Source of the DNA: Cryptomeria japonica
Lineage: Eukaryota; Streptophyta; Pinopsida; Cupressales; Cupressaceae
Length of the DNA stretch: 64,000 nucleotides
Assembly: GCF_030272615.1 (NCBI RefSeq)
Contig: NC_081405.1
Location: forward strand, 603,487,177-603,551,176
Reading direction: 5' to 3'
Part shown: positions 22,375-33,384 of the stretch, piece after piece
Numbering within the stretch: the first letter of the stretch is position 1
Layout of the letters: each line of letters starts with the position of its first letter
Notes under the pieces: generated by a model
Databases searched by the model: none
What the model was told of the DNA's origin: nothing
Seen by the model: only the letters and a program-made list of their open reading frames with translations
Made by a program: the position numbers and the translations under genes

Positions 22375-24039
22375 TGTGTAGGGGAAAAAGTGAGAGTAAG
22401 TACAGAAACCCTAATCCCACTCTCATACACACTCATAGAATACAAAAGGATCTAGGGAGGTAAAGCATGTCGGCTACTTTTATGAGAAAGAGAGAGCCAT
22501 GGATTACCTCTTAGGTTTTCTATACCTTTTTTGTAAATGAGAGAGGAATGATGCAAAATGCAATCTAACCTAGAAAGAAAATAAGCAAGAAAACCCTAAA
22601 CTGAGAATGCGGATCAAAGAACAACTAATACACTACTGAAAAGTATAGATCAGAAGGAAAAATCAGAGGTGCACCTATGTCTGAAATCTGAGCAGAAATT
22701 TCTAGGATCAGGGTGTCATGCCACTATCCTGATTCTGCAATTCTGGAGCTGAAACTGATAGGAAGGATTCTGGAGTTTGCAAAGTGTTGTTTTTCCAAGT
22801 CCTGCTACCAAAGGGAAGGACCATGGTGCCACACCACTTTCCTAGGTAGGACTAGGGTGTCATGCCCCTGTCCTTGGGGATTCTACCAAGATCCACAACC
22901 CAGAACTCTCCTTGTGTGCTCTTTCGATCCCGAAACTTCTAGCGACACTCAGATCTGAACCTGTACTTGAAGTTGAAAAAGAGAGTTTGGGGTGGCTATA
23001 TAGGGTTTTTCCTTAGTCAAACATCCTTGTTGGTGATTTCCACCTCCACAAATAGTCGATAATTACTAAAAATGTGTGTGCAAGAACCTTGTGTGTGTGC
23101 AAGATCCTAAGAATGAAAGTAAACAACCTAGAGCAACCCTAAAGAGTAAACCCTAATTGCTTATAATAGACAAAGTAAATGGTCTGAATTCATAATGCAA
23201 AGTGATATAAAGCATGAATATGAATCAAAATGAAGCTTATGAAAAGACATGAAAAAAAACATGAAACCATACCCAACCCCAAGGGAGAGGTACAAGACAA
23301 TCGTCAGTCGGTCATTTGCTATTGTTCTTCTACATCTTCTAAAGCCCCCAATTGATAAAATGATACTTGATGAATGTTTAATGGATGAATGTTTAATTTT
23401 GTTGAAGACTTCAAAGATCTTCTCTTTCATTGTAAACAAGGCTCTCATGCTCCAAAAACATGCCCTTAGATTCTTAGAAGAAGGCCCCTTCAAATGAAGA
23501 AAGAGAGCTCTTAAATATGAAACCCTAGATCTTAATTTCATGTTTAGACTGACCTACGATTTGAATTTACCATTGATATTTTGGGGTTAAGCATTATTAT
23601 ATCATAGGATTGTGCTCCCAAAATTTCAAGGAAAAAGTAGCGGACCATGTGCATTCCCACCACGGTCCGACCAACTTTTCACCAAACTTTCAGGGTCATT
23701 GGATATGATGGTATTAGACTGCATCCCAAAGTTACAGCTAATTTTGAGATGTTTTGATATGCAAAATCGAACCTAAACGGTCAAAATAAGACAAAATTAG
23801 GGTTTATGATTAAATGATTCATTGGAGGAATAAGATGAAAAGGGTCACAATTAGGGTAAAGGGCCCAACTTTAGAATGTGTGAAGTGATGAGACACATGA
23901 CCTTAGATTTAATTAAATTAATTAATTAAATGCTTAAACGGGAATTAGAAATGCAAGATGCAAGACACACTAAGGTGGGTGCTAACCTAAGTGTGAAATT
24001 ACACCACCCTATAAAGGGTGTACAATTTACGACACTACA
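22375..24039 (-). repeat. 3' LTR of gypsy E (left copy)
   Basis: TGTGTAGGGG to GACACTACA on the + strand, 1665 bp. It pairs with 33385-35038; in the first ~155 bp I count about 11 differences (about 93% identity). On the minus strand a TATA box (CTATATAGCC) lies near 23004-22996. Open frames inside (22713, 23161, 23249) are chance frames. Confidence 0.92.
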
Positions 24040-24055
24040 TGTATCCCCCACTTTA
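24040..24055 (-). other. Polypurine tract of gypsy E
   Basis: Minus strand TAAAGTGGGGGATACA directly before the LTR start TGTAGTG. Confidence 0.8.
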
Positions 24056-24608
24056 GCATTCATATGACACTACGTGCATATGCAAGCTAAAGTACAAAAA
24101 AGTGAACACCATTTGAAAAAGGATATATCCATAAGTTGTCGAACAAAGCCCCCAGCGGTATTTGTAGTACATAGTTAGGAACCACAACCTACAAAACCAC
24201 ATGTTAGATCACAAAATAACCTAATCCTTACTAAGGAAAGTGATGAAATTTGTGGGTAGCTATATGCCCCCCTGTTTTGACTCACTTATTAGTGAGGTGA
24301 AATAGGGTATCAGGTTTTCCACAGCGAATTGTGATTAAAATTTGATGAAGCAAGTTCACAACAAGGCTTGATTACTCATCCAAAAACATTATGGAACTAA
24401 TACAGAGTGAGAGGGAGAACTCACGATTCCAACGCCACCGATGGTGCAAGAATCGGAGCTTCCTAGCTCAAGATATGATATATTGAAGAAAAAGTGCATA
24501 AATTAGGGTTTTAACTTAAAAACATAAAGTGAAAAAGTGCATAACACATAAATATGAAAGTGACACTTTCATTTGTCACTTTCTAATTTTTGGCACTATT
24601 AATTGCAG
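24056..24608. other. Gypsy E spacer between the polypurine tract and the antisense gene
   Basis: No coding frame. A good splice acceptor (TTAATTGCAG) ends at 24608 on the + strand, so an unrecognised upstream exon or 5' leader of the PMD gene may lie here. Confidence 0.5.
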
Positions 24609-26560
24609 AGGAGCCCACATACAAACCATCATGCCTCGACGCTGACCTGAGTGACCTACGCGGATGGAGATCCTATGCCAGTCTGTACTTTGTCGGTCGA
24701 CCGCTCGACGAGGTGAGTTGACCTTTTGTTGACTGCATTTGACCTTTTCAGGTTTTCAAAGTTTTTAGAAGTGATGATGTCATTTCCTAGTCCAGGTCGG
24801 GGCCCTCCCTTTGGACACTTAAGGGTCCTAGGGTGCCTTGGTCCTCCTAGGGTGCCTTGGTCCTCCTAGGGCGCCATAGTCCCAAGGGGGCACCATTGTC
24901 CCCTCTGGGTGCCATGGTCCTAGTAGGGCACCATGGTCCTAGTAGGGCATCCTGGTCCACTCAAGGTGCCCTGGTCCCTGTTCAGAGTGACCAGCAGTGA
25001 CACACGATCAGGCGATGAATGCTAGAAGCAATAGAATGATTGCATTGATTAGATGATGATAGATGATTGATCAATTATTGATGATAGATTGCTTTGAATT
25101 TTGCAGACACTATCGTACATCCACGAGCATATTGTCGGTCTCACCTTTTGGAGCCTTCGGGAGCATATCTCGAGGCTGACAATAGGAAAGAGGGATTTGC
25201 TACATGCAGTGGTCTTGTGGGATGTTTTGACCATGTCGGCCATCTGATTCTATTTTGCGATGTTGATGGCACTGATGGAGAGGTGGGATGCAGACACTTT
25301 GACATTCTCTCTACCTATGGGGGAGATGATGGTCACCCTTGAGGATGTATACTACATTCTGCACTTGCCCATTAGAGGAGAGACCGTGAGATACTGATTC
25401 GACTGGACAGAGGAGGATTAGAGGAGAAAATAGGTATATGTTGTGGGGAGAGTGATACATAGCAAGATGAGGGGTCGCATTATGGTCAGTTGGCTCCTAC
25501 ACCATACCTGCGAGGTTCCATTGGTGAGGCGACTCATGATTGCGACCCTTGCATTAGTTGTGTTCCTTAATGGGCATAGCACACATATGCATGGAGGACT
25601 CATCTATGCCATACGAGCTATGGAGAGACACAAGAGAGTATACTCTTGGGGTTGAAGCATGCTTGCGCATCTCTATCACAAACTTGGGGAGTATGTGTTC
25701 GGACAAGGATGCAGCCTGATGACATGCACGCTACTACAGGTGTGGATGTTTGAGCATATTACCTTCACTAGACCTAGTAGAGCCCCCATAGAGCTAGTCC
25801 CAAAGTAGCCTAGGGTATATGCTAATCCTCTTACCCGTGAGTGGTGATTCGGCAATCTCCTCTATTCGAGGTTGAGCTTGGATAGATTGACAATGGGCGG
25901 TATCATATGGAGACCCTACCTCAATATGTCCATGTGGGCAGGGATACACAAACAGATGTTCAGCATGCAGAGGAACCATCTAATAGAGGGATAGTATAAC
26001 CACATAGTCATTCACTTCTATTTTGATCAAGTTCGGCGACAGTTTGGGTTCGAGCAGTGTGTTCCTATTGACATGCCTGTATACATCTGACACTCACGAC
26101 TGATGTCAAGGCTAGGAGCCATTCCTAGGCCTACCAGTGATGAGATTGACATCATAGGTTCAGATGGGTCAAATCAGGACATAGCAATAGATTATAGAGA
26201 TGATTTAGGCATGCAATGACGATACATCACATGGTGGGGGAGAACATACCTTGGAGCCATTTTCCCAGTAGACTTCCCTAAAGGGAACCCCAGACCATGG
26301 AGATAGTCAGGCGATGGAGAGGGATCTAATGCATCTGAGGAGGATTTACATGATCAGACTGATGACACAGAGGAGTAGGAAGAAGGTAGAGATGGAGACA
26401 ATCCTGATACTGGAGGGGGGGATCAAGGTGGAGATGATGAGGAGGATGATAAGGAGGAAGAGGAGGATGATGATGTGGATGATGAGGAGGAGGATGACTC
26501 GAAGGATGAGGAGGATGAGGATGAGTCAAGTATAGTTCCTCATCACTTCAGCGAGGATAC
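24609..26560 (+). pseudogene. Plant mobile domain (PMD) gene carried antisense inside gypsy E
   Basis: Two exons can be read. Exon 24609-24712 follows TTGCAG and encodes PSCLDADLSDLRGWRS...YFVGRPLDE up to the donor GAG|GTGAGT. Exon two starts at 25107 after TTTTGCAG and continues in phase (TLSYIHEHIVGLTFWSLREH). It then gives the PMD hallmark ALMERWDADTFTFSLP...MVTLEDVYYILHLPI and, in the same frame, VPLVRRLMIATLALVVFLNGH to about 25655. Later segments (VWMFEHITF; RRQFGFEQCVPID) and an Asp/Glu-rich tail (about 26310-26540) follow in shifted frames. PMD (aminotransferase-like, MAIN/MAIL type) genes are known passengers of plant mobile elements; their cellular role concerns silencing and genome maintenance. 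Roughly ten stops and at least one frameshift make it non-coding now. The intron (24713-25106) retains GT-AG. Confidence 0.85.
24821..24975. repeat. GGTGCC..GGTCCT minisatellite in the PMD intron
   Basis: About eight degenerate units of 18-20 bp around GGTCCTAGTAGGGCACCAT. It lies wholly inside the predicted intron. Confidence 0.75.
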
Positions 26561-27842
26561 ACGAGCCCTAGATCCACTGAGTCTCCCACTGTAGGCAAAG
26601 AGGGACCCTATAAGGGGTCCTGATCCTAATCCTCATTGGCCCACATCAACTGTATAGAGATAGTATGAGCGAGGAGAGCCTATAAATTCCCAACTTCAGG
26701 TGGTTGTTGTCCATGATCCTTACTAGCGAGAGGGAGATCCAAGTAAGGTGTCTTGTTAATTAACTAATGTATCTTACCTATTTTAGATTTGATAATATAG
26801 AATGTTATTGATGAAAAAATTCTCTCTATCTTGCAGCTACCATTGAATAGTGGCGTTCTCTGATTCAGAATGTAGTGAGAGACCTTATTGTGACTACACA
26901 CATTCCTAGTTCCTCATAGATAGCACATAGATCCTAGAGGAATGCACGATGACACGATGACCTTTTCTCCCCTATTCAAATGGAGGTGGAGGTCCTATGA
27001 GAGAGATTATGACAGACAAAGCATGACCTAGTGGTGTCACAAATAGAGGTAGCCACATACCGAGGGATCATGATGGAGAGAGGTCATAGGAGCTCCATGT
27101 GGAGTCACTCGTGATCCATATCATGATACACCCCCATGGGGCCACTCCCACGGCCAAATCAGGAGGGGACATCTAGCCACCATCCTCCAACTACTAGTCC
27201 TAAGGATAGGAGATGATTTTGATGTATTAATGTATATATTATGACACTCATGATTATGTTATTCTTAATGCTTAAAAAATATATGTATTGCTTAGATTAG
27301 AAGTAACATATTAAGTAATGAGCTTGTATGTCTGATTTAATTTCCATGTGATCGATTTCTCAATGCTTCATAATTAAATTGATACATGTGTGATTTAATT
27401 AAATAACTAAATATTTAATCAAATGCTACTTTGATGATGTAAAAGAAGAATGTATTAAGCCTGAGAACTATATAACTAATGTGATTTAATTAACTTTAAT
27501 CAAACACAACATGATATCATTCTACTTAACACATAAGAAATTGTATAACATGCTAGCACATATGAAATGTAAATTAATTATAATTTACATAAAAGAATCC
27601 AAGACAAACAATAAAGTAATGAAATGTGCTTGTCAAGAATGAAGTAATGTAGACCAGACAATATAACATACTTTAATCTTACATACTTTAATGAAGACAT
27701 GCTAACACATTACCCAATTTGGAAGAAATAAATGATACATCGACAGAACAGAAAGAAGACTAGAAAGAGAGAAATAAAAATAGAACTAGGCATATTATCT
27801 ATGAAGGTACATAGCATTTATGGGTTCCTTGAGAGGCGTACC
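26561..27842. other. Gypsy E region between the PMD gene and the integrase end
   Basis: 26561-27210 may be a decayed 3' part of the PMD gene (short + frames such as HHFSEDTRALDP). From 27220 it becomes A/T-rich with many TTTAATTAA stretches and no coding signal. No polyadenylation signal can be assigned with confidence. Confidence 0.4.
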
Positions 27843-28993
27843 TTACACATTTGCTATCATGTAAGTACCTGATCCATAGACCTCTAGAACAATGTATGGT
27901 CCAAGCCAATTAGGACTAAACTTTCCTTTCTCCTCAGGTAAGGCATTCACGTTGTGTTGATTCTCATAAAGGATTAAACCTCCTACCAAGAAGGAACGTT
28001 GAATAACCTTATCATTGTAGCTTTGTTGCAAAGATTTATGATATGCTTGAATATGCTCGATGGAATTTATACGTCGTTCATCGAGCGTCTCAAGTTGTTA
28101 AAGTCTTTTCCCTCTATATGAATCATCATCCACTATACCCCTAAGAGAAACTCACAAAGAAGGAATTTCTAACTCCTAAGGCATAATAGCATCAACACCA
28201 TAAACAAGATTATAAGGGGTGCAACACGTACACTCGTGTGATAGGCCCAAAGAGCATAGGTTAATTGAGTATGATAATCCTCACCATGCCTTTTTACAGT
28301 CTTTCAAAAAATTTGTTCAATTATCCTATTAGAAGACTCAGCTTGACCATTTGATTGAGGATAATAAGGTGTAGGAAATTTATGTTGAATATGATATTTC
28401 TCGAGAAAATTCTTCACATCCTTATTTTTGAATGACGTTCCATTATATGAAACTAAGGCGAAAGGTATCTCAAATAAAGAAATAATTTTTTCCAAAATGA
28501 ATTGACAAATTACTTCAGCGGTAGTGGATCGAAGAGGAATGGCTTCCACCCACTTCGTAAAGTAATCAGTGGTATTTATGATGAAAGTATGTCCTTGAGA
28601 TGAAGGAGGAGATATTTTACCAACAAGATCCAAACCCCATGTAGAAAAGGGCCAAGATGCTACCTATGATTGAATCTATTGGGCAGGGGCATGGATCAAA
28701 TTGCTATGTTGATGACATTGTCTAACAAACGCAAGGGAATCATTTTCCATGGTTTGCCAATAATATCCCATTTAGAGAAATCTCTAAACTAAACACCTAC
28801 TCCCAAAATGCCCCCCACAAGCACCTAAATGTGCTTCTTTAAGAGCAATAGGGACTTCAGCCTTGTTTAAGCATTGAAGAAGAACATTAGAAAGGATAAT
28901 GTATCTAGCAGTCAATTTGTGAACCCTAGCCCTAGTATTCATATTACCAGAATCAGTAAAGGTACCATCAATCAAATATCTCATGATATGCAA
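27843..28993 (-). pseudogene. Gypsy E integrase
   Basis: From right to left: a zinc-binding half (RYIILSNVLLQCLNKAE...EAHLGACGGHFGSR, 28993-28784), the catalytic core (28633-28304) and a C-terminal domain (LPEEKGKFSPNWLGPYIV near 27900). In the core the first Asp is kept in NTTDYFTKWVEA and the Glu in NGQAESSNR. The middle Asp is replaced: the usual DNGT motif reads YNGT. The pieces are separated by stops and frame changes. Integrase would insert the DNA copy; this one lacks a catalytic residue. Confidence 0.9.
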
Positions 28994-29099
28994 GTACCAT
29001 TCATCAGAATCTATAATGCAACAATATTATGCTACATCACTAGGATTATCAGCAATAGCTGAGGAAGTGAGGTTGTGAATAGTGAATTAAAGATCTACC

Positions 29100-29500
29100 A
29101 AGGGGTCCTCTAGAGACAAAAGAGAGGCAACACATGCCATCACATCAGCATGTCGATTATCATTTTGAGGAACCAGCTCCATGCTATAGGAATCAAATTT
29201 TTGTAACAAGGATAAAGCTAGATCTTTATATTGTGATCATTTGTCTTGCTTAGCTTGATAAACTCATGTCACTTGTCTTATGATTAGTTGAGAATCTCCA
29301 TAAATATGTATATGTTTCACATTCAATGCAAAGGCTATTTTAATTCCATCTATAAGATCTTCATATTCAGCAATGTTATTGGTACATAATAAATTGAGAT
29401 GATATGATAAAGGAATAGGCTTCTTCTTAGGAGAGATTAAGACCACCCCTACCCCCGGTCCTGTACGACACATAGAGCCATCAAAATACAATTCCTAAGT
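29100..29500 (-). pseudogene. Gypsy E second RNase H (Tat-type)
   Basis: Frame from 29491: MYFDGSMCRTGPGVGVV, then CTNNIAEYEDLIDGIKIA and HIHIYGDSQLIIRQVT, matching the D-E-D pattern of the archaeal-type RNase H. In Tat/Ogre elements this sits between the regular RNase H and integrase, exactly as here. Confidence 0.88.
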
Positions 29501-29524
29501 CTCATCAACTTCAATGGAAAGAAT

Positions 29525-30800
29525 TTATTCATTAGGAAAAGACTCTGGATTAGGTAGGGAGAAGGGTGAAGGAGCATCAACTAAGTGATCAGTCAACGTT
29601 TGACTCTTTATTGCCTTTTGTGAGGCAAACTTAAGGTCAAACTCGGTCAACATCATAACCCACTTAGCTAAGCATCCGAAAAGATTAATTTTGGAGAAAA
29701 GATGTTTAACAAGATCAAATTTAATAATAACATGTATCTCAGCATTCAAGAGATAATGCCTCAACTTTTGGGTTGCAAAGACTAAAGCAAGGCATTGTCT
29801 TTCTATTATAAAATATCACACTTCATAATCAAGTAGAGTGTGGCTTATGTAATAAACCAGGCATTCACTACCATCCTTATCACATTGTGCCAATAAGGCT
29901 GCAAGAGCTTGAGGGGAAGCAACAATATATAGAAGAAAATGCTTAGTAGGATCAACAGGTTGAAGAATAGGAGGATTGGCGAAATAGGTTTTTAAGTCTT
30001 CAAATGATTGATGACAATCCTCATTCCATTGGAAAGTGATATTCTTTTTATGCAATTGTGTGAAGGGAAAGTTACGATCCGCAAGTTGAGAGATGAACCT
30101 ACAAATAGCTTGGATCTTTCCTTGCAAACTTTTTAGTTGGGAGACATTCTTAGGAGGTGGCATGTTAACAATAGCATCTATCTTCTTCGTATCCACCTCA
30201 ATGCCATGGTGTGAAAATATGAATCCTAATAGTTTTCCACTATCTACCCCAAAAACACATTTTTGAGGATTCAAACGCATGTTATACTTATGAATTCTCT
30301 CAAAGATTTGACAAAGGATCTTAACATGATCTGTACGAAGAATGGATTTGGCTAAGATGTCATCAACGTAATCTTCTAAGGTCTTATGTATATAATCATG
30401 GAAGATGAGATTCATAGCACGCTAACAGGTTGCACCTGCATTTTTCAATCCAAAAGGTATCACAATCCAACAAAACCATCCATAAAAGATAATAAAGCAT
30501 GCCTGCTACCGAATCTACTATCATATCAATATTCAGGAGAGGAAAGTCATCCTTTAGAGAGGCCTTGTTTAAATCACAAAAAATTTGTACACATCCTAGT
30601 CTTGTTCTCATCTTTAGCCACAGCCACAATGTTTAAAATCCAGGGGAATAGTCGATAAGATGAATGAATCCAGCATCCAACAATTTTTCAATTTTAGCTT
30701 TAACAAGTAATGCCACTTTTGGGTGAATCTTTTAAATCTTTTTCTTCACAGGTTTAGCATCCAAGCAAAAATCTCAGGGAATTCATGTAACAACTCAACA
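29525..30800 (-). pseudogene. Gypsy E reverse transcriptase and first RNase H
   Basis: The RT palm has FGLKNAGAT followed by RAMNLIFHDYI and the catalytic YVDD at about 30370. The thumb region continues with NPQKCVFGVDSGKLLGF and GIEVDTKKIDAI. The first RNase H begins near 30070 (ITFQWNEDCHQSFEDLK...HFLLYIVASPQALAALL) and fades towards 29525 (CLAKWVMMLTEFDL). The N-terminal RT part (30800-30420) is in several frames with stops. Order and sequence fit the Tat lineage. Confidence 0.9.
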
Positions 30801-30802
30801 TA

Positions 30803-31726
30803 TTATTTTAGTTCTTCTTCGTCAAGACATTTCCCTATCTTGATGATCTTATCTTCAACACAAGGATCCATCTTGATATCAATGGTGTCATTTATTAGGA
30901 GATTGCTTTGTTGAGGAGCGTCTTTCAATTGAGGGAATTCTTTAACTATCTCATCATTATTTTTTTCTTTCCAAAAGAAAGCTTCCACATTTAAATAATA
31001 GAGAAAATTGCGATTATGGTGAAAATGAGGAAGGTTGTCATAAGCTCCCAAGAATTCAGCTAAGGAATCATCATTAGAAAAAACATCCAAAGAAAAGACA
31101 CAAGAAGGGTCACAATCAATATATTCTGGATATTTTAGTGAGAGAGAAGCAAAAATGACATTAACACTAATAGATGGTCTCTTAGAGGCTTTAGTACGCT
31201 TGAAAGGATCATAATCAAGCCCAAATGTCATATCATGAAAGTTGTTTTCCAAGGGAACCTTCATCCCTTGTTCTCCAGCACGACATCCATTTCCATTATA
31301 TCCACACCTACCCAAGATGTGATAACTAGGACCATAAAGGTTAGTCATTTCTGAAGAAGGAGGAGGATTTTCAAGCAGTGAAGGATCAAAATCCTCTAGA
31401 CCGAAAACTAAGGGAGATGAAATCTGAGAAGCCACCACAAAGTTATTACTCAATGCCCCAGACAAAGTAGATTGCTTTTTAGGTTCTTCTTCTTCTTACT
31501 TCTTTTCGACCTTAGGTTCTCTAGGGGGAATTCTATATTCCCCTACAAAAGTAGGATTGAAATCAAGGTATCCCCAATCATATTCTGCAAGAATATTTTC
31601 AAGAGAGAAAGTGTTCTCAATCGTAGAGTCGGGCTGAGAAGACTCTTCCTTAAGAACCTTAGGTCCACTTGAGGAAGTATTGGGGATCGGTCCAAATATA
31701 GGAGATAGGTTTGATGAACTGGTCAT
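30803..31726 (-). pseudogene. Gypsy E linker between protease and RT
   Basis: Two frames (31726-31496 and 31465-30803) with acidic, Pro/Ser-rich sequence (LVFGLEDFDPSLLENPPPSSEM, LAEFLGAYDNLPHFHHN) and an end running into ELLHEFPEIFAW, the usual lead-in to RT. Such a long spacer between protease and RT is common in Tat/Ogre pol. No enzyme motif of its own. Confidence 0.75.
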
Positions 31727-31818
31727 ACTAATCAGAGTAGAAGCTTTAGAGGAATTTTATAAGATAGTTGGGAAGAATTGATTGAACAGGATTGAGAACT
31801 TGATGTTTGTAAATAAGC

Positions 31819-32355
31819 CTAGAATCTTGTGTCACCTAACAAGGTGTATGTTGTGTTGTTGTGAATATACTTGATTTGCCTAACCAATGTAGACGGAATA
31901 GCTTGCATGCTATGAATCCAAGGTCTCCCTAGCAACAAGTTGTATTTTAACTCTCCACACATGACATGGATAGGAGTCGGTAAAGTAACAGGACCTACCT
32001 TAACAGGCAAGGTGATGATACCTATTGAATATTTAGCAACATTATCGAAGCCATGAATGGTGAGAGAATCAAGCTTAATAAGAGATGTATCAACATTGAT
32101 CTTATGCAACAAGTTAATACTACAAACAATAAGACCAGAACAATTGTCCACTAGTGTTCATCTTATCGCACTATCATTTATGATAACCACAATCATTAAG
32201 GGATCATAATATTGTTTAATTTCACTAGAGGGCATCTCATTTTGTGTAAACATAATCGGAGCCTTAGGTATTGTAATAGAGTGAATCAAAGAAGCCATAT
32301 TATTGGATGTCACTACGGGTGGGACATTCAATATTTTCAAGGCATCTTCTAGCAT
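31819..32355 (-). pseudogene. Gypsy E aspartic protease
   Basis: The flap and C-terminal signature are clear (GFDNVAKYSIGIITLPVKVG, YNLLLGRPWIHSMQAIPST). The catalytic Asp-Ser/Thr-Gly triad reads VDNCSG, after a stop codon two residues upstream, so activity is not expected. The protease would cut the gag-pol precursor. Confidence 0.85.
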
Positions 32356-33206
32356 TCCATGATGAGTCGAGGAAGTTTGAAGTAAATCCCAAAGGGATAT
32401 CTTTCCAGGAGTAGCTTTAATTTGTTTGAGAAGTTCATATTCCTTACCAAGGGTTTGTGAAATACGAGGTGCTTGAGGAAGAATGAGTTGAGGATCAAGT
32501 AGAAGAGTCGGAACAACCGGAGAAGGGTTAGGTTGCTTATTGTTTCTCGTGTTACAGGTATGGGCAACTGCATTATAACTCTCCTTAGTAATTTGTCTAG
32601 CATAGCTATAAGGACTCTTAGTGGGATTCCTTCCTTGAACTGTAATGATAGGTTGTTTGGAGTGCTAAATAAATCATGACCATATCCACCTCGAACCATG
32701 AAAAGAGGTTGATTAGGAAGAGGTGAATTTGGAGAATGACAAGCACCTTGAACAACAAAAAGTGGTTTTCTATGTTCATTCACATTGATCATATTGATTA
32801 ACCTTTTACATGCATTATTCTTGTTTGAAAGTTTAGGCAAAGACATAAAGTCATCAAGCGCATCATCCAATAAAGCATGATCATAGTGATTTGAAGGATT
32901 ACCTTTAGACTCAAAAGGAGACATAATATCATAGAGGGAATCATGGGAGTCAACTATGTTCCTAGATCTAGTGGAGGAGTTGATAGGAATCTACCCATGA
33001 GAGGAATCATTCAACTTATCTTTCTCATCACCACGAAATGGTATAGTAACAAGGTTGATTAACTTTTGGCAAAATGAGGGTTTAGAAGGCTTAGGGTTCA
33101 AAAACTCTTCTAGAGCTTCATCTAATTCATCCTTACTAAACTCATAATCAATAAAATTGCATACATCATCAAAAGAATGAACTTCTTCCAAATAAAAATA
33201 TGACAT
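32349..33206 (-). pseudogene. Gypsy E gag-region remnant
   Basis: Frames 33206-32991 and 32924-32349 (SYFYLEEVHSFDDVCNFIDYEF; DYDHALLDDALDDFM-type acidic text, partly Pro/Asn-rich). Position between PBS and protease makes this the gag/5' region, but no zinc knuckle or capsid motif is recognisable and it is short for a Tat gag. Confidence 0.6.
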
Positions 33207-33366
33207 TTTGAAATGAAAATTGCATGAAACTTAAACACACAATGCAAGAAAAATAAAAGAAACCTATCTCTCTCTTTTTTTCTTTTTTCTCTTTTGTTTT
33301 TAATGTTTTGAAAGAAAATTAAAAAAATTAGATCTAGATCTAACAATTCAAATGAAATTGGATACA

Positions 33367-33380
33367 CATCGGATTCACCA
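33367..33380 (-). other. Primer-binding site of gypsy E
   Basis: Minus strand TGGTGAATCCGATG, four bases from the LTR end; starts with the TGG expected for tRNA CCA pairing. tRNA not identified. Confidence 0.65.
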
Positions 33381-33384
33381 AAGA

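Noticed and set aside
26314..26535. Met/Arg-rich + frame and His/Pro-rich antisense frame
   Set aside because: Both are shadows of the Asp/Glu-rich tail of the PMD gene in another frame.
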